Assembly (NCBI GenBank): GCA_004555245.1
Contig: SFIS01000002.1
Location: 16,899-80,898, forward strand
DNA length: 64,000 nucleotides
Origin: Bacteroidales bacterium
Lineage (GTDB): Bacteria > Bacteroidota > Bacteroidia > Bacteroidales > Bacteroidaceae
Direction of reading: 5' to 3'
Part shown: piece after piece, positions 34,562 through 42,792 of the stretch
How the letters are laid out: every line of letters starts with the position of its first letter
Numbering within the stretch: the first letter of the stretch is position 1
Program-made: the position numbers and the translations under genes
The notes under the pieces: generated by a model
The model's database searches: none
What the model was told of the DNA's origin: nothing
Seen by the model: only the letters and a program-made list of their open reading frames with translations

Positions 34562-36111
34562 TATTTTACGATGATTTCCATAGAAGCCGGAAGTTTGCGG
34601 ACTATGCCGTCAGGTCCGACTGCCGTGATGCGTGAAATATAGAATCGCTTGTTGCGCGAGAGTTTTCTGAAGGCATCCATCTGACGTGCCGAGAACATCG
34701 TGCCGTCACTGACCATAGGCACTGCGTTGCCCATGTTGTCGAAGAAGACAGCCTCGAAACCGGTCACTTTGAATTCAATGTCAAGCAGTCCGTCGTCTAT
34801 CGCGGCACGTATTCCTTTGGCTGACATGAGCTGTGCCTTAGCAAGTCCGCCCCCGCGGAACCTGTCCGTGCCGAGCAGGATATAGGCTGTCGGGTCGGGA
34901 AGTTTCCTTACATGGAACGTATATTGGCCCATCTGCTGAGCCTTGCCGGTCTGCGTTGACATCACAGTGATAGTGACGTCTTTTCCCACACTGGCAGGAC
35001 GGGCGATATACTTGCCCGGTGCAACGGGCTGCAGCGTGCCTCCTGACATCGTGGCTGACACCTTGTTGAGCGGCACACCGGGCACAGAGATGCTGATAGG
35101 GTTAGAGTAGCCGGCATAGAGGACATTCATGAGGTCGGCGGAAACAGTTGCCGAGGGGTCAACGACAGTGTATTTCTGCTCGAAGTCACGACGTATGTGC
35201 TCCCCGTTTCCGTTGACCGTAGTGATGTATCCGGCAAGAGTGAAGTCTCCGGTGCGCGTTGTAGTAATCTCATATTTATTGTCCGGGAGGCTCACCTGCC
35301 TTCCTCCGATGAATATCTGGGGCTGTTGCGTCGTATCAACGGCAGCCATCACGATGCGTGCGGAGAAGCGGTCGCCCCTTACGACAGTCTGCGCATTAGG
35401 AATGACAAAAGCGGACAGCTTGTTGACACGGATATCCTTCATGTCTATGTTGCTGACAAGTGTGTGCAGAACCTCGCCTTCCGCATACCTCACATCGCTC
35501 TGCAGCTTCGACAACATTGTCACGGCGGCGGCGACGGGCATACCTTCAAACATGTACTCTTCCCAGTTCTTGTTGTACGGGTTTGACTTTCCTTTAATGG
35601 TAGTGGTAAGGCTTCCCTCGATAATCTTGCGTTTGGCGGGGTCTGACACCATATTCAGTATGCGTTGTCTGAAAGAATCTATCGCGTCTCTCAGCTCTTT
35701 CCCGCGTCCCGTACCTGGTGCGAGCATGACCTGATTTGCCGCTTCGAGGTCGTCCTTCCTCTCAATATTGTTAAGGTCGGCATCATCTCCGTCAGCCTCT
35801 CTCGCAATTTCCAGTTTCAGTTCCTGCGCAAGATTGAAGAGCGAATCGCTCATCTGCTTCACCGCCGTGGCACGTTCAAACCATTCCTTCACCTTGTTCG
35901 GGTTGGCTTTCATCTGCTCCGCAAAGTCGGTGTATATAGCTTCGTTCTGCTTAGATGAGTTTTCCGTCGTTCTGTTTATGCTCTCCTCGACGACGGAGAA
36001 GCCGTCAAGCACCTCGTTAGAGATGTTCATGGCGAGCATGGCCATGAGCACCACATACATGAGGTTGATCATCTTCTGTCTTGGAGAGACATAATTTTTC
36101 TTTATAGCCAT
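34561..36111 (-). CDS. gldM: Type IX secretion system protein GldM/PorM
   Basis: A 516-residue protein that with GldL forms the proton-driven motor of the type IX system. An N-terminal membrane helix lies within MINLMYVVLMAMLAMNISNE (residues 14-33), and the remainder is a long periplasmic rod of four domains that reaches the GldK/N ring. The opening KKNYVSPRQKMINLMYVVLM and the segment FSVVEESINRTTENSS are family hallmarks. It lies between gldL (10 bases upstream) and gldN (one-base overlap). Length is the usual one. Confidence 0.95.
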   Translation of the reverse strand: MAIKKNYVSPRQKMINLMYVVLMAMLAMNISNEVLDGFSVVEESINRTTENSSKQNEAIYTDFAEQMKANPNKVKEWFERATAVKQMSDSLFNLAQELKLEIAREADGDDADLNNIERKDDLEAANQVMLAPGTGRGKELRDAIDSFRQRILNMVSDPAKRKIIEGSLTTTIKGKSNPYNKNWEEYMFEGMPVAAAVTMLSKLQSDVRYAEGEVLHTLVSNIDMKDIRVNKLSAFVIPNAQTVVRGDRFSARIVMAAVDTTQQPQIFIGGRQVSLPDNKYEITTTRTGDFTLAGYITTVNGNGEHIRRDFEQKYTVVDPSATVSADLMNVLYAGYSNPISISVPGVPLNKVSATMSGGTLQPVAPGKYIARPASVGKDVTITVMSTQTGKAQQMGQYTFHVRKLPDPTAYILLGTDRFRGGGLAKAQLMSAKGIRAAIDDGLLDIEFKVTGFEAVFFDNMGNAVPMVSDGTMFSARQMDAFRKLSRNKRFYISRITAVGPDGIVRKLPASMEIIVK

Positions 36112-36121
36112 AGTGGAGCAG

Positions 36122-36991
36122 TTACTTCATATTTACAGACATAGCCTCTATCATGCGTGCATAGATAGCGTTAAGTTCCGCAATTTGCTGTGCCAGTTTG
36201 CGTGTCTGGTCGTTTATCTCGTCCTGAGTGTTGACCTGTTGTGACGCGGCCTTGAGCTGCAGTTCGTAGATGCGTGCGATGCCCGTCAGCGTTCTGTTGA
36301 GGTTCTCCATCTCTTCCGAATCGGTTGTGAGACGCTCGCTTTGTGCGCCAACTTTCAGCAGCAGCTCGTTCAGTTCGTTCAGGCGGTCAACGTAGGTTGT
36401 CGTTGCCTCTTCCATAGCGACAGCAGTCTCGGGTGTCACCGCAGGTGCCGGGGCACCTACGGAAATCACTCCGCCCTGCACGGCAGCAGTAACTGGCTGG
36501 CTCATCTGTGCATCAGCAGGCTGTTGGATTTCTGTAGCAGCAGGCGCAGCGACATTCTGCGAACCTCCCAACTGTCCGAAGACGATAGTCTGCGGCTGGC
36601 TTCCAGCAACCGCGATTGCAGGTTCTATGACTTCCGGAGCATCAACATTACCGTTTCCGGTAGATAGGCTGGCACCTGTGACAGAGTCTTCAGCATCACT
36701 GTCAGCATTAAGTTCAGCCGCAAACTGGCTGTCTGTGGTTAGTTCCTTTCCGTCGGACGTCTTGTCAAACGGGCGGTCGAACGCTGCAATAAAGAACACG
36801 AAGACCTCCGTGCCCATACCGATATAAAGCATGATGTTAGCGCCTGGCAGGTGAGTGAGTTTGAACAGAGTGCCGAGAATCACAATTGACGCTCCCCATG
36901 AATAGGCATAATTCATGAAAGTCTGTCCCGCTACGCTTTCCATCCATTTCTGCAAGAGATAGATGATATTGTATCTGCTGTATTTTGCCAT
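36122..36991 (-). CDS. gldL: Type IX secretion system protein GldL/PorL
   Basis: A 289-residue inner-membrane motor protein. Two helices (about 29-45 and 50-70) follow the short N-terminus MAKYSRYNIIYLLQKWMES; the loop and second helix contain the conserved Glu in GTEVFVFF that is implicated in proton use. The large cytoplasmic remainder has a Gln/Ala/Val-rich linker and a C-terminal helical region (VDRLNELNELLLKVGAQSER...) of the family. It is 10 bases upstream of gldM. The gap to gldK contains a set of tandem repeats. Confidence 0.94.
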   Translation of the reverse strand: MAKYSRYNIIYLLQKWMESVAGQTFMNYAYSWGASIVILGTLFKLTHLPGANIMLYIGMGTEVFVFFIAAFDRPFDKTSDGKELTTDSQFAAELNADSDAEDSVTGASLSTGNGNVDAPEVIEPAIAVAGSQPQTIVFGQLGGSQNVAAPAATEIQQPADAQMSQPVTAAVQGGVISVGAPAPAVTPETAVAMEEATTTYVDRLNELNELLLKVGAQSERLTTDSEEMENLNRTLTGIARIYELQLKAASQQVNTQDEINDQTRKLAQQIAELNAIYARMIEAMSVNMK

Positions 36992-37017
36992 TGTTTTTTT
37001 CAGTGAAAAGTTAATAC

Positions 37018-37102
37018 GTTAGTGTGGGCATTACCTACGTTGTTGTGGGCATTGCTTACTTTGTTGTGGGCAATTGCTTACGTTGTTGTGGGCATTACTT
37101 GC
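37018..37102 (-). repeat. Four 21-22-bp tandem repeats between gldK and gldL
   Basis: Copies 37018-37038, 37039-37059, 37060-37081 and 37082-37102 share the plus-strand pattern GTTGTTGTGGGCATTGCTTAC. The gldK stop (37095-37097) is inside the last copy. Copy number may vary between strains and alter the distance between gldK and gldL. Confidence 0.85.
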
Positions 37103-38546
37103 GTTTCTGCTGTTTCTGGTTGACATTTGAAGAGCTTGCGAGCGAGCGTACACATCTGAAACCGACGTATGATCGCGGCATGTTCTGATACTCCCAGCTT
37201 CTCCATGCAGAGCGTATGAAAGATTCAGGGTCTTTCCATGAGCCACCTCTCACCGACTTCTTCTTCAGTCTGTAAGGGTCTTCAAGGGCGGCTTTGTATT
37301 CAAGTTGCGGGTTCATGTCGTTCATTGCCGACACTCCAGCCTCAGTATAGACCGTCGAGGTCCATTCCGCCACGTTGCCGGCCATGTCAAAGAGTCCGTT
37401 AGAGTTAGCCCCGTAGCTTCCCACGCGGCTTGTGATGAGGTTTCCGTCCATAACGTAGTTGCCTCTGTCGGGTTTGAAGTTGGCGTAGAAGCAGCCGTCT
37501 TCGTTCTTCGTATTCTGTTCGTTCCACGGGAACTCCGTGCCGTCCTTTCCACGTGCGGCATACTCCCATTCCGCCTCAGTCGGCAGTCTGTATCGTTGCA
37601 CATAGCGCGCCTGGGGCCCGAGACCTTTCAGAAGGAAGTCCGTCCTCCATGCACAGAAGGCGTTGGCCTGCTCCCAGGTGACGCCAACGACAGGGTATTC
37701 GTTATACGTAGGGTTGCTGAAATAGTTTCTGAGATAGATTTCGTTGTCCGAGTTCTTGAAGTCGTTGACCCAGCAGGTAGTGTCTGGATAGACGTTGACA
37801 ATGTAAGTGTTGAGGAAGTCCCATGGTCCGGTGAGCTGTCTGTTGATAGTCTCCCTGACGATGTTACCGTCATCATCGATATAGGCAGTGTCTTTTGAGA
37901 TCATCACCACTTCGTCAGGATCGGCAACTATGTCAGTGTTAAGATTCCTCTCGTTCGGGTTAGTACGGTTTCTTCTCAGCGCCGCCGTGGTGTAGTCGTA
38001 AATCTCGTATCTGTAGTTGAGTTGAGCCGCATCGAGCAGTTTCTCGCCCGTTGCGGGGTTTGTGACATACATACTTTCTATGGCACGCTGTTCGTCTTCG
38101 TTAGGTTTTCTGGGCAGTTGTTTCTTCCAGTTGACGCGCGGCGTGATAGGGTTTCCCTCTTTATCTTCAGTAATCATATACGATTCGTCTCCTCCGTATG
38201 CAGGGTCAGCGAGGCGTGTACGCAGAATAGAGTCTCTCACCCACTGTACGAACTGCTTGTACTTAGAGTTAGTGACTTCCGTTTCGTCCATCCAGAATCC
38301 GTCCACGCTTATTTCTCTGACAGGCGTTTCCTTTCCCCACAGCGAGTCCTGATTCTCTATACCCATCTTCAGGTATCCCCGTTTGACGAGCGTCATGCCG
38401 TATGGTGTGGGTTCAGAGAAAGCCTTTCCTCCTCCCACTCCGGTCACTTCTCCACCGCTTCTTGTAGCGGTAAGCCCCTTGCTGCCCATACATGCCGTAA
38501 GCAGCAGGGCGACAACGGCACAAAAGAATATGTATGTATGTTTCAT
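37095..38546 (-). CDS. gldK: Type IX secretion system lipoprotein GldK/PorK
   Basis: A 483-residue lipoprotein (lipobox LLTAC, Cys19) with a formylglycine-generating-enzyme-like (SUMF1) fold, which in GldK is structural rather than catalytic. VKRGYLKMGIENQDS and WMDETEVTNSKYKQFV mark the start of the fold. RLPTEAEWEYAARGKDG and DMAGNVAEWT follow, and SVRGGSWKD with YVGFRCVR near the end. It forms the ring with GldN on the periplasmic face of the outer membrane. It follows porP by 66 bases; an AT-rich motif (CCTTATTATATATATA on the coding strand) lies 30 bases before its ATG. Confidence 0.95.
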   Translation of the reverse strand: MKHTYIFFCAVVALLLTACMGSKGLTATRSGGEVTGVGGGKAFSEPTPYGMTLVKRGYLKMGIENQDSLWGKETPVREISVDGFWMDETEVTNSKYKQFVQWVRDSILRTRLADPAYGGDESYMITEDKEGNPITPRVNWKKQLPRKPNEDEQRAIESMYVTNPATGEKLLDAAQLNYRYEIYDYTTAALRRNRTNPNERNLNTDIVADPDEVVMISKDTAYIDDDGNIVRETINRQLTGPWDFLNTYIVNVYPDTTCWVNDFKNSDNEIYLRNYFSNPTYNEYPVVGVTWEQANAFCAWRTDFLLKGLGPQARYVQRYRLPTEAEWEYAARGKDGTEFPWNEQNTKNEDGCFYANFKPDRGNYVMDGNLITSRVGSYGANSNGLFDMAGNVAEWTSTVYTEAGVSAMNDMNPQLEYKAALEDPYRLKKKSVRGGSWKDPESFIRSAWRSWEYQNMPRSYVGFRCVRSLASSSNVNQKQQKRK

Positions 38547-38612
38547 ATCTGTATTTGATGAATGTTCTGTCTTGCAGTATATATATATAATAAGGTATAA
38601 GGAGAAGTTGCC

Positions 38613-39554
38613 TTACAGTATTCTTACCGATTTGTGTATGTTCTTTCCTTTCTTCACGATATTCAGCGGCATTTTGTAGGCTACGGCAAGTTCGTGTGAG
38701 CCGTTGCCGGGATTGATGCCCGAGGTGTAGCATTCGTATCCGTAAGATACTATCACTCCGTGGAAGTTCATGCCAAGGAGGAACGTCACGGAGTTTGTCG
38801 GGCTGTACGATAGACCTCCGTAGAACATCTTCTTCTCATGAGTATATAGCAGGCGTCCTGTTATGTCAGCCCTGTAGGCGTTGCCGTCCGTCCGTCCGAT
38901 GGCAGAAGTTTTCAGTCTCAGATATGGGTTTCTGAGTTTGAAGGTATATCCTGCAGTGAGATAATACGAAGCCGAAATCTTCAGTTCGTTTGTCTCTCCG
39001 AGCGCTACAGTAGGTGCGGTGAGATGCTGTGCCGACACGCCTGCATAGAAGTCTTTTAGTGTATAGTACAGTCCTGCGCCGAGGTCGAACGCGTTCCCGT
39101 TTACGGACGATGTTGCGAAAGCAGGGTCGCTGCTGTCCTCGACGTCGAGTTTCGTTCCGTCAAACTGTTCTACGAGCAGCCCTGCCTGCAGTCCTACGCT
39201 CAGCGTCCCTTTCAGTACAGTTATCTTCTTCGCATATTGCAGCGAGATGCGCTTATGGTCGAAGAGGCCGAGTTTGTCGTCCATGAGCATCAGTCCGGCA
39301 CCATGCAGTGTGTTCAGGAAGTTGAACGGCATATCCGCTGCGATATATGCCGTCTGCGGGTTATGTTCAAATCCCGCCAGGTCCATAGCGTATGCGGCAT
39401 TGATGTTTATGACGGTCTCCTTGCCTACGGCAGCTGGATTGAAGCTCGGCTCCATATCATAGTAGTGGCTGAACAACACGTCATACTGCGCTTCGGCACG
39501 GTTTGCCAAAGCCAGAGCGACGCACAAGAGCGTCATCCTTATGTGTTTGCGCAT
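38613..39554 (-). CDS. porP: PorP/SprF family type IX secretion outer-membrane protein
   Basis: A 313-residue outer-membrane barrel of the PorP/SprF family, first gene of the secretion operon in the same order as in Porphyromonas gingivalis (porP-K-L-M-N). Signal peptide about 1-22. The family signature is QYDVLFSHYYDMEPSFNPAA at the start of the mature part; later strands include LSVGLQAGLLVEQFDG and FHGVIVSYGYECYTS. The ATG at 39554 is preferred because it immediately precedes the signal peptide; the frame is open 11 codons further. In studied systems PorP binds PorE and the GldK ring. Confidence 0.93.
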   Translation of the reverse strand: MRKHIRMTLLCVALALANRAEAQYDVLFSHYYDMEPSFNPAAVGKETVININAAYAMDLAGFEHNPQTAYIAADMPFNFLNTLHGAGLMLMDDKLGLFDHKRISLQYAKKITVLKGTLSVGLQAGLLVEQFDGTKLDVEDSSDPAFATSSVNGNAFDLGAGLYYTLKDFYAGVSAQHLTAPTVALGETNELKISASYYLTAGYTFKLRNPYLRLKTSAIGRTDGNAYRADITGRLLYTHEKKMFYGGLSYSPTNSVTFLLGMNFHGVIVSYGYECYTSGINPGNGSHELAVAYKMPLNIVKKGKNIHKSVRIL

Positions 39555-39738
39555 GAATGCCGTTGTTGTGTTTATACTATTTGCCACAATGATATAACGT
39601 CTGAAAATGTTGTTTATTGTTTCGCGGTAATATTTTTTTGCTTCGCGTGCCGTTGTCTTGCTTTGCTGCAGTGTGCCATGGGTTGTTAGAAATGTATAAA
39701 AAAACGCCGTTGTATGTCTGAGAATCCGTGATTTTTAT

Positions 39739-39746
39739 TATTTTTG
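39739..39746 (+). promoter_or_regulatory. -7 promoter element of the esterase-like gene
   Basis: TATTTTTG fits TAnnTTTG about 94 bases before the ATG; the TTTG half is not conserved. I found no convincing porP promoter on the other strand of this 285-base gap. Confidence 0.4.
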
Positions 39747-39839
39747 CAGTCGTGCCGCAGCATTGTCCTGCTTTGCGCGGCATATTCTCTCATCCGCCTC
39801 ATAAGGCGTAACGTACACATTCCAAACCACCTTTTACCT

Positions 39840-41078
39840 ATGTCATCAAACATCCGAAGCGCCTCAGCAATTCTTTTCTGCACTGTCATTTCTTGTCTTC
39901 CGCTTTTCGGTTCAGAATCTTTTGCCCTGTCAGAGTCAGGCGACGAGAAGCCCTCAGTGCCTCCCACGCGTTCGAAGTATGAGTTTGAGCGCAATCTCCC
40001 GAGTTATGCCCACGATTTGATTGGCGACCTCACGTACCCTCTTGCTTGGGGCAACAGCGCCATAAAGGATTTCGACGAATGGCGCAAAGCCGCCCGCTCC
40101 AAGGTTTTCGACTGTATGCTTGCACCTCCGCCAGCCGTCACAGACTATTCGGTAAAGGTTCTTGCAGAAGAGCAGCGCGACGGTTACAAGGCCCGCAAGA
40201 TAGAGATTCGCCTGTCGAAATACTACACCGTCCCCGCCCTTGTGCTCATCCCCGACGGCGAGGGGCCGTTCCCTGCCGTGAACTGTCTTCACGACCACGG
40301 TGCCCACCTGTATATCGGGAAGGAGAAGATGATACGCCCTATTGTCTCCGATGTATCATCCGGCGGTGGCACCACGGAGGAGGAGCTTGTCCTGAAGGAT
40401 GCCGACGAATGGGTTGCAGGACTTTACGACGGTCAGTATGTCGGCGACTATCTTGCCCGCAACGGCTATGTAGTGTTCTCAGCCGACGCTCCGATGTGGG
40501 GCGAACGCGGTCAGAAGGAGGGTGCGCGGCGTGACCGTTACGACATGATAGCCGGCAACATGATGATGTACGGCATCGACCTGAGTGCCTTCATGACCTA
40601 CGACGACATCAGCGGCACGGAGTATCTCGCCACTATGCCGGAGGTTGATGCCTCCCGCATCGGCTGTATGGGATTCTCGATGGGCGGCTACCGTTCGTGG
40701 ATGCTGTCTGCTTTGAGTGACAGGATAAAGGTCGGCGTGTCAGTGTGCTGGATGGTTACGACCGACGAGCAGATGTCGTTGAAATACAAACGCACGGAGA
40801 ACGGCGGTTTCGCCAACTGTTTCCCCGGTCTTCGCCGCTGGATGGACTATCCCCACATAGCGAGCATGGCATGTCCTAAACCTATGCTATTCATCAACGG
40901 CAGGCAGGACAAGCTGTTCCCCGTGGCAGGTGTGGAGAAGGCGTTCGGCATCATGCACGACGTATGGGACAGCCAGGGTCACGGCGAGCTGCTGCAGACC
41001 GAGCTGTGGGACGTGCCTCACAGCTGCTACAAGCCAGCGCAGAAACTGATGCTGGAGTTCTTCCGGAAACACCTCTGA
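39840..41078 (+). CDS. Secreted alpha/beta hydrolase of the acetyl-xylan esterase / dienelactone hydrolase type
   Basis: A 412-residue alpha/beta hydrolase exported by a signal peptide (about residues 1-29). The nucleophile is Ser280 in GFSMGGYRSW; Asp357 (NGRQDKLFP) and His394 (VPHSCYKP) complete a plausible triad. LHDHGAHLYIGKEKM precedes and the oxyanion region is near CLHDHG. Proteins of this layout in Bacteroidota are often annotated as acetyl-xylan esterase or dienelactone hydrolase; the substrate is not known. The ATG at 39840 starts just before the signal peptide; the frame is open back to 39744. It stands alone, divergent from porP and convergent with the P-loop/CYTH gene. Confidence 0.8.
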   Translation: MSSNIRSASAILFCTVISCLPLFGSESFALSESGDEKPSVPPTRSKYEFERNLPSYAHDLIGDLTYPLAWGNSAIKDFDEWRKAARSKVFDCMLAPPPAVTDYSVKVLAEEQRDGYKARKIEIRLSKYYTVPALVLIPDGEGPFPAVNCLHDHGAHLYIGKEKMIRPIVSDVSSGGGTTEEELVLKDADEWVAGLYDGQYVGDYLARNGYVVFSADAPMWGERGQKEGARRDRYDMIAGNMMMYGIDLSAFMTYDDISGTEYLATMPEVDASRIGCMGFSMGGYRSWMLSALSDRIKVGVSVCWMVTTDEQMSLKYKRTENGGFANCFPGLRRWMDYPHIASMACPKPMLFINGRQDKLFPVAGVEKAFGIMHDVWDSQGHGELLQTELWDVPHSCYKPAQKLMLEFFRKHL

Positions 41079-41154
41079 CGGCAGGACGGCGTCTCTGTCA
41101 TCATGAGATGCATCACCGACGGCATATAGCCGCCTTGTCAGCGCGACATATCAC

Positions 41155-41203
41155 ATGCGCTACGCATGGAGCCATCGGGCTTCACGCGTAGCGCATTTGT
41201 TTT
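41155..41203. terminator. Bidirectional terminator between convergent genes
   Basis: An 11-bp perfect stem (ATGCGCTACGC / GCGTAGCGCAT) with an inner imperfect stem; TTGTTTTT follows on the plus strand. It ends 3 bases before the last codon of the minus-strand gene. Confidence 0.75.
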
Positions 41204-41205
41204 TC

Positions 41206-42309
41206 TCAACGTTTCAGTGCGAGGTTGTAGTTGTAGTAGTTCTTGTTGCCTGTGATGTTCTCCACCACTTTCAGGAACGGCGGGATGCACACCTCTTCGT
41301 GGCAGAGCCCTCCCTTAGTCTCGAGAATCATGAGGTTAGCCTTCGGTTCTACGTACGTGTCCAGCTCATAGTAGTGTCCCTGCCAGATGAAGCTGCGCCT
41401 GTGTTTCCGTATTGTGGCGCGGTATGGGTCAGCCTGCTGCAGCATCGATTCGTACAGGCTGTTGTTCACCTGGCGTTCTGTTATGAGTTTCTCCGTCTGC
41501 GACGGGTATCGCATGGAAGTGAGGATATTAATTGTCTGTCCGTAGATGCGCCGTCTGCGCAGGCGCACCTCGCATCCCGGATCAGCGACGAGATATGTCT
41601 GTGTTATCTCGCTCTCGATGCTCTCCGGCATCTGTCCTACAATCTCGACGATATATTTGCACTCTTCCTTGACAGGCAGCGGCAGTTCGAGCACCTGCGA
41701 GATTTCTTCCAGCACACGGTCGAGCTTGCGGTCGAAGTCAGAGTTGTTGTCTATGACTCGGAAATGCGGATGCTTGGACCAGGCGTCGAGCACTTTCCTG
41801 TCGAGCGAGCGTGCGATGCGCAGTCCCTCTTCGTTCGCCTGCTCATATCTCTGTGCGTTGTTTGCAGTGGTATAGAACTGCTCTGCTCCGTCTGCCGCCG
41901 TGACGAGGTGCAGCACGGCGTTATATCGCGCTATCAGCTGTTCTGTCGAGCTTCCCACCCTCTGTGCGAGGTCCTCCCACATCTCCGGCGAGATATACGC
42001 GGAGATGTCCATCGTTCCGCGGTCGCATATCACGACACACGGCTGTGTGTCAGCAAGTGTCTGCGCCATACGCATTACGCTGTCTTCGAGCATCAGCTGC
42101 AGCTGCAGGATGACGAGTTCTCCCTCGTAATAGAAGTCCTTGTTGTCCGTGAGATAGTTCCATCCCGCCTGCGTGACCATCGTCGGCACCTCCGGCACGG
42201 TAAAGACCTTGTATCCCATGTTAGAGAAGTGTTCGGTCACTCTGACCAGTGCTGTTGTCTTTCCCGCACACGGTCCGCCCGTCAGCACTATGCGTTTGAT
42301 GTCTCTCAT
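41206..42309 (-). CDS. P-loop nucleotide kinase-like / CYTH domain fusion protein
   Basis: A 367-residue cytoplasmic protein in two parts. The N-terminal half is an AAA/kinase-like P-loop domain with GGPCAGKTT (11-19), VPEVPTMVTQAG and VICDRGTMDISAYI. The C-terminal half (from about residue 235) resembles a CYTH/triphosphate tunnel domain: it starts with EIVGQMPESIESEITQTYLV, and RLRRRRIYGQ gives the row of basic residues that bind a triphosphate. The kinase-CYTH pairing is known from plant TTM proteins and bacterial relatives, some of which act on pyrophosphate or organic triphosphate. The substrate here is unknown. The start overlaps the lipoprotein stop (ATGA), so the two are coupled. Confidence 0.75.
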   Translation of the reverse strand: MRDIKRIVLTGGPCAGKTTALVRVTEHFSNMGYKVFTVPEVPTMVTQAGWNYLTDNKDFYYEGELVILQLQLMLEDSVMRMAQTLADTQPCVVICDRGTMDISAYISPEMWEDLAQRVGSSTEQLIARYNAVLHLVTAADGAEQFYTTANNAQRYEQANEEGLRIARSLDRKVLDAWSKHPHFRVIDNNSDFDRKLDRVLEEISQVLELPLPVKEECKYIVEIVGQMPESIESEITQTYLVADPGCEVRLRRRRIYGQTINILTSMRYPSQTEKLITERQVNNSLYESMLQQADPYRATIRKHRRSFIWQGHYYELDTYVEPKANLMILETKGGLCHEEVCIPPFLKVVENITGNKNYYNYNLALKR

Positions 42310-42770
42310 TGTTCTGTCGCTTGTTTTTGTCTTTTATGTATATACTTTATCTTTGCGCACAAGACGTCGAACTGTGTCTGGAGCGAGTCTCTCAGCATTC
42401 GCTTTCGTGTCAGAGCCGTGAGTTCTTCAGCCGTCGCTATGCCCTTCTCCTTGTGTGCCGCCACGCTTTTCTCCATTGTCCGGAAAATGTGTTTCTCGGC
42501 CTCAAGTGCAGAATCCACATACGCCAGCTGCTTCTGTGCAATGCGTAGCGATGCTTCCTGGTAGAGTTTCAGCGCTTCTTTCCTTTCGGCTATTGCCTTT
42601 GGGAATTTCGCCCTTAGCGTGTCGATAGCCGCGAGGCATGCGCTGTCTCTGCCCTCGGCGTAGCTTTCGCGCATCTCTGTGACGAGAGCCTTCAGCTCCC
42701 TGTCCTGTTTCTCGGCACATCCGGCGAGTGTCGCCGCGAGTGCTATATATATAATAAGGTGTAGTTTCAT
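42306..42770 (-). CDS. Small helical lipoprotein of unknown function
   Basis: A 154-residue lipoprotein (lipobox ATLAGC, Cys18). The mature protein is predicted helical, with heptad-like runs (ALVTEMRESYAEGRDSACLA, later KQLAYVDSALEAEKHIFRTM). I do not recognise the family. It is the middle gene of a three-gene minus-strand unit: tricorn-like protease 22 bases upstream, P-loop/CYTH gene overlapping by four bases downstream. Codons 4-10 (HLIIYIA) contain the AT-rich motif that recurs upstream of several other genes in the window. Confidence 0.6.
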   Translation of the reverse strand: MKLHLIIYIALAATLAGCAEKQDRELKALVTEMRESYAEGRDSACLAAIDTLRAKFPKAIAERKEALKLYQEASLRIAQKQLAYVDSALEAEKHIFRTMEKSVAAHKEKGIATAEELTALTRKRMLRDSLQTQFDVLCAKIKYIHKRQKQATEQ

Positions 42771-42792
42771 TGTCTGAAAATCTTGCCTGTTG

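Noticed and set aside
37018..37102. Possible CRISPR array
   Set aside because: The four units are directly adjacent without unique spacers, so this is a plain tandem repeat. No other array-like structure or cas gene is in the window.
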